Assembly: GCA_023055505.1 (NCBI GenBank)
Contig: JALIRH010000026.1
Coordinates: 9,067,591 to 9,131,590, forward strand
Reading direction: 5' to 3'
From: Callipepla californica brunnescens
Taxonomy: Eukaryota; Chordata; Aves; Galliformes; Odontophoridae
DNA: 64,000 nt
Shown: one piece after another, positions 60,947 to 64,000 of the stretch
Layout: the number at the start of each line of letters is the position of its first letter
Numbering within the stretch: the first letter of the stretch is position 1
Program-made: the position numbers and the translations under genes
Notes under the pieces: generated by a model
Told to the model about the DNA's origin: nothing
The model's database searches: none
What the model saw: only the letters and a program-made list of their open reading frames with translations

Positions 60947-63900
60947 TATTTTTATGTGGTTTAATTGAACTAACGACACTCGCTCACTGAGACAGGAAGG
61001 AAGTTTAAATATGACTGTAAAAGAATTTTTGCCTAGAGGAGGTGAAGAACAATAAAAGTGCTATTGGTCTATGAATGATTTCAAACACTGAAAGGTAATT
61101 CGTGTGGTCGTAGTTAAAAACAACAGTGAATGAGTATGACTTAGAATATAATAACTTAGAATTTATTTTGAACCATGAACAGTAAGTCACGTAAGTAGTA
61201 ATTCATGTCTCTGCTGTTATGGACCAGAACATAACAGTCTCTTTTTATGTATTTATCTCCAGCAAGGAAAAGATGTTAATGTGCCACGTATGTAGGTGAT
61301 AAAAATATAAAATTTGAAAGAGGAAGGTTTGAGTTTTTGTTTAGTAGTTCTTTATGGTGGAACAGATGGATTGGTTTCATTATTTTGTGAATCCTTCAAA
61401 AGCTCTTAGTCTCCAGACCAATCCTATGCCACAGCTGGCATTTAATACAACTCATCATTCTATTAGGTAAATAAAATACTTTTTCCCCCTCATCTTTCTG
61501 TCATGAGCATCATTTATTTTGGGCATTCCTATTGTTAGTGTTATTGGTTTACAGGAGAAGGGAAGTGCAGGATGTTGCGTTTTTATTGATTTAGATAGTG
61601 GAAAATTACATTCCATTCAGAAGGAACCTAGAATACTTACTGATCAGCTTAGGGGAGATTTTAAGCTACAGAAAATCCTCATATCACAGAGCTAAATCAA
61701 GCAGGGCAATGTAGATAGGGGATTGTTGCAATGCCCAACTGTTTCTAATTCATGATGCTGTGCAAGTCTCAGATGGTATGGTTTGCAAACACTGCAGGTT
61801 TGCTTATTAACACTAAGTCTTTTGTTTCATTTCTCCATCAAACTCCATTGGAATGGGTGCTAGAAATGTTGGTGGAACAAGTCTGGTCAAAGAATTTCAC
61901 TGAAAATATAAACGATTAACTTTAGATAATAGTGGCAAGTATTCAATTTGTTTACCATTTAAGAAATAGTACTGGCGTTTGTTTACTTCAGTGAAATGAG
62001 TGGAAGCTAGGCAAATAGAAAATGTTGGAGTTGAATTATAAATATCAGATTTTTAAACCTGAGTAACGTTTTTTAAATTGACGAGGAGACAAAAGCTTGC
62101 CTCTAAAGTTAAAACCCAATGGGACATATCTCTGCCATTCTACTCTTTCTCATTCTTAAGTGTTTTCCAACAGTATTTTTCTTTCAGCTTCCAAAAAGTG
62201 TTTTGTTTTGTTTTGTTTTTTCCACATTATGCAGATGCAAATCAAGAAAAAAAGCAAGTGCAGATCTCTAGTTGTGTATTTGATAATTCTTGCTAAAAAT
62301 AGGCGGTCTCTATGGCAATATTTTACAGTGCCCTTGAAGGTGAAAATTCAGTTTTGCTAAGCAGAAGTCTTTTGGCAAAAATGTTTAATCTCAGTTCTGT
62401 TATGAGATTGCTATTGCCAAAGCTGCATATTCTAACAAGTCAAAAGACCTTAGGAAAATGTATCTTTAAGAAAGTCGAAGCCAGAAACTTGACAAATTCT
62501 ACTCTTATAGATTGTTTTCTTTTACTGTTTCATTACCTTGATATTATTCTTTGTCCTCTTTATTTGGATCTTCAAAATGTTGTTAATTTGTGACTGTTCT
62601 TTATCAATTTGTTAAGGAAACTGAAATGGTTGTCCTTATCACTTCAAGAGTTGCTTGTGTTTTCAGGAAGTGTCTTAATATTGGCAATTTCTGTGACTGT
62701 GAAAAACACTTTTTTTTTTTGTCTCTTTAATAAGAAGCAATTTCACATCTATCTGATCAGGCTCTGTTATCAGGATTAATTCAAATAAATGAAAGCTTAG
62801 CTGTAGTCAGGGCTGAAGGATTGGATCCTTCATTGCATTCCAAATAAACTACAGCTCTTCAATGTGATGGTTTAGTGGACACCAAAGTATTTCCTGAGCA
62901 CTGTCAGATTTTCGACGTTGTGAAATCAGAGCCACCATCTGCCTAAATATTTTCATTTGCATCTCTTTCCCTACAACTCCATAGCGTGTGCAAATGACAT
63001 ATTACAGTGCACATTAAGTCTCTAAAAATGAGACTCAGAAATCCGTTCTGTTTACTTTAACACACCAATTAAATATCTGCTCATTGTATGCAAACATATG
63101 TTCTGTAAAACAGAACCCATTCTTGAAGATTTACAGGGATATTATGATGGATGAAGTTGCAGAGGTGATGGCCAGAATAATTTTGTTTTCTTTCTTGATT
63201 TTAAACTAGGCAATAACCAGAAGTAAGAATGTATAAAAAATAAGCACAGAGTATAGAATTTTAAGGAAGTGTCTTCCCAGAAGTATAGATACCATTCAAA
63301 TAATTATCACAGTAAGAGGATGAGGAGGAGTACAAGAGAGATTTGTAGTTATTAGTTTTAAACTAAGTTTTATGTTGTTTAGATGACTTGGAACAAAACT
63401 GTATATATGTCTTCAAGATAATATCAGCAAAACAATTTGTTACATATTTCTATTAAATCAACAGACAAATTTCATAATTTATTTTCTGCTGTAGCAAAGG
63501 ATAGCGTTAGTGTTACAGAAGAAAAAAGAACAATCTTCAAAATTGCACTAAAATGTAAATTTTGGAGGAAAAAATAGGCTCAAAAATAAAATAGTTTTTA
63601 TCAGTGTTTCTATCTGTAATAAAATCTAACAGCTACAATTCTGTGTGCAAATGTACATTATGAAAATTACAAAATGTATATGGATGGCAGTGGGTTATTA
63701 TCTTCAATTAATATATCCCTTAGAGTCTTTATTTCTCTATTTTCAGTTTTACAGTACAGTCTCCATTAAAAGTTCTCAGACTGAATGAATTCCTAGGTGT
63801 GAGGCCATTCATTTAAATCAGAGCACATATAGTGGGAAGATAAGTAAGCATGTTAGTTATTTCAGCAAGTGATATCTTAAAGGTAAAGCATTCATTATTT

Positions 63901-64000
63901 TAGATTCTTATGTTGTGAGAATGTGCTATGTTTAGTATTGGTGAAATTTTAAAATATATTTTTGTATTCCTGCAGTTCTGTAGCCTTAAGTATATTTTCA
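60947..64000. other. Unique AT-rich noncoding sequence
   Basis: No gene or named repeat was recognised. A TTTTG run lies near 62203-62220, and octamer motifs at 62235 and 62955. The last 800 bases are particularly AT-rich. Frames are short. Confidence 0.5.

Overview
The window looks like noncoding nuclear DNA from a bird, most likely a galliform such as chicken, turkey or quail. The evidence is the repeat content: several decayed CR1 LINE fragments, which are the dominant avian retrotransposon, and mariner-type DNA transposons resembling the chicken GalluHop family. The sequence is AT-rich and CpG-poor, dense in homopolymer and short tandem repeats. It has none of the packed, long reading frames of a microbial or organellar genome. 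Many apparent frames begin at TTG, GTG or CTG, and their lengths are about what chance gives in 64 kb of AT-rich DNA. I found no convincing intact host protein-coding gene, tRNA, rRNA, CRISPR array or CpG island. The window may be a gene desert or lie inside large introns; the sequence alone does not say which.

Layout. 1-3245 is unique AT-rich sequence. 3246-4097 holds two CR1 fragments pointing at each other. 4098-15465 is mostly unique, with an 18-unit TA microsatellite near 10.88 kb and a CA repeat near 15.09 kb. 15466-16285 holds one copy of an LTR-like dispersed repeat followed by a CR1 3' end. 18965-19170 is a minus-strand CR1 3' end, and 22030-22465 is a CR1 reverse-transcriptase fragment. 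23946-24060 is a mariner end. 29378-29488 is a 22-unit TTTTA microsatellite. 34779-35304 is a mariner copy with a minus-strand transposase remnant, followed by an 18-bp pyrimidine minisatellite at 35553-35642. 37557-37640 is a CR1 tail, and 38001-38370 is a second copy of the LTR-like repeat. 41400-41615 is a fragment from the N-terminal endonuclease region of CR1. 50732-50895 is a clean 82-bp tandem duplication. 51354-52740 is the longest CR1 copy, internally deleted. 60444-60946 is a second mariner copy carrying the transposase remnant on the plus strand.

There is no operon or pathway here. The functional content I can support is a set of dead transposable-element genes (CR1 endonuclease and reverse transcriptase, mariner transposase), all broken by stops, frameshifts or deletions. 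The items most worth a second look are the two copies of the LTR-like repeat with a shared splice-donor-like site, the recent 82-bp duplication, the convergent CR1 junction, the internally deleted CR1, and a few short open frames (7168-7337, 10150-10404, 24828-25648) that I could not assign. I did not find evidence for a new biological system.
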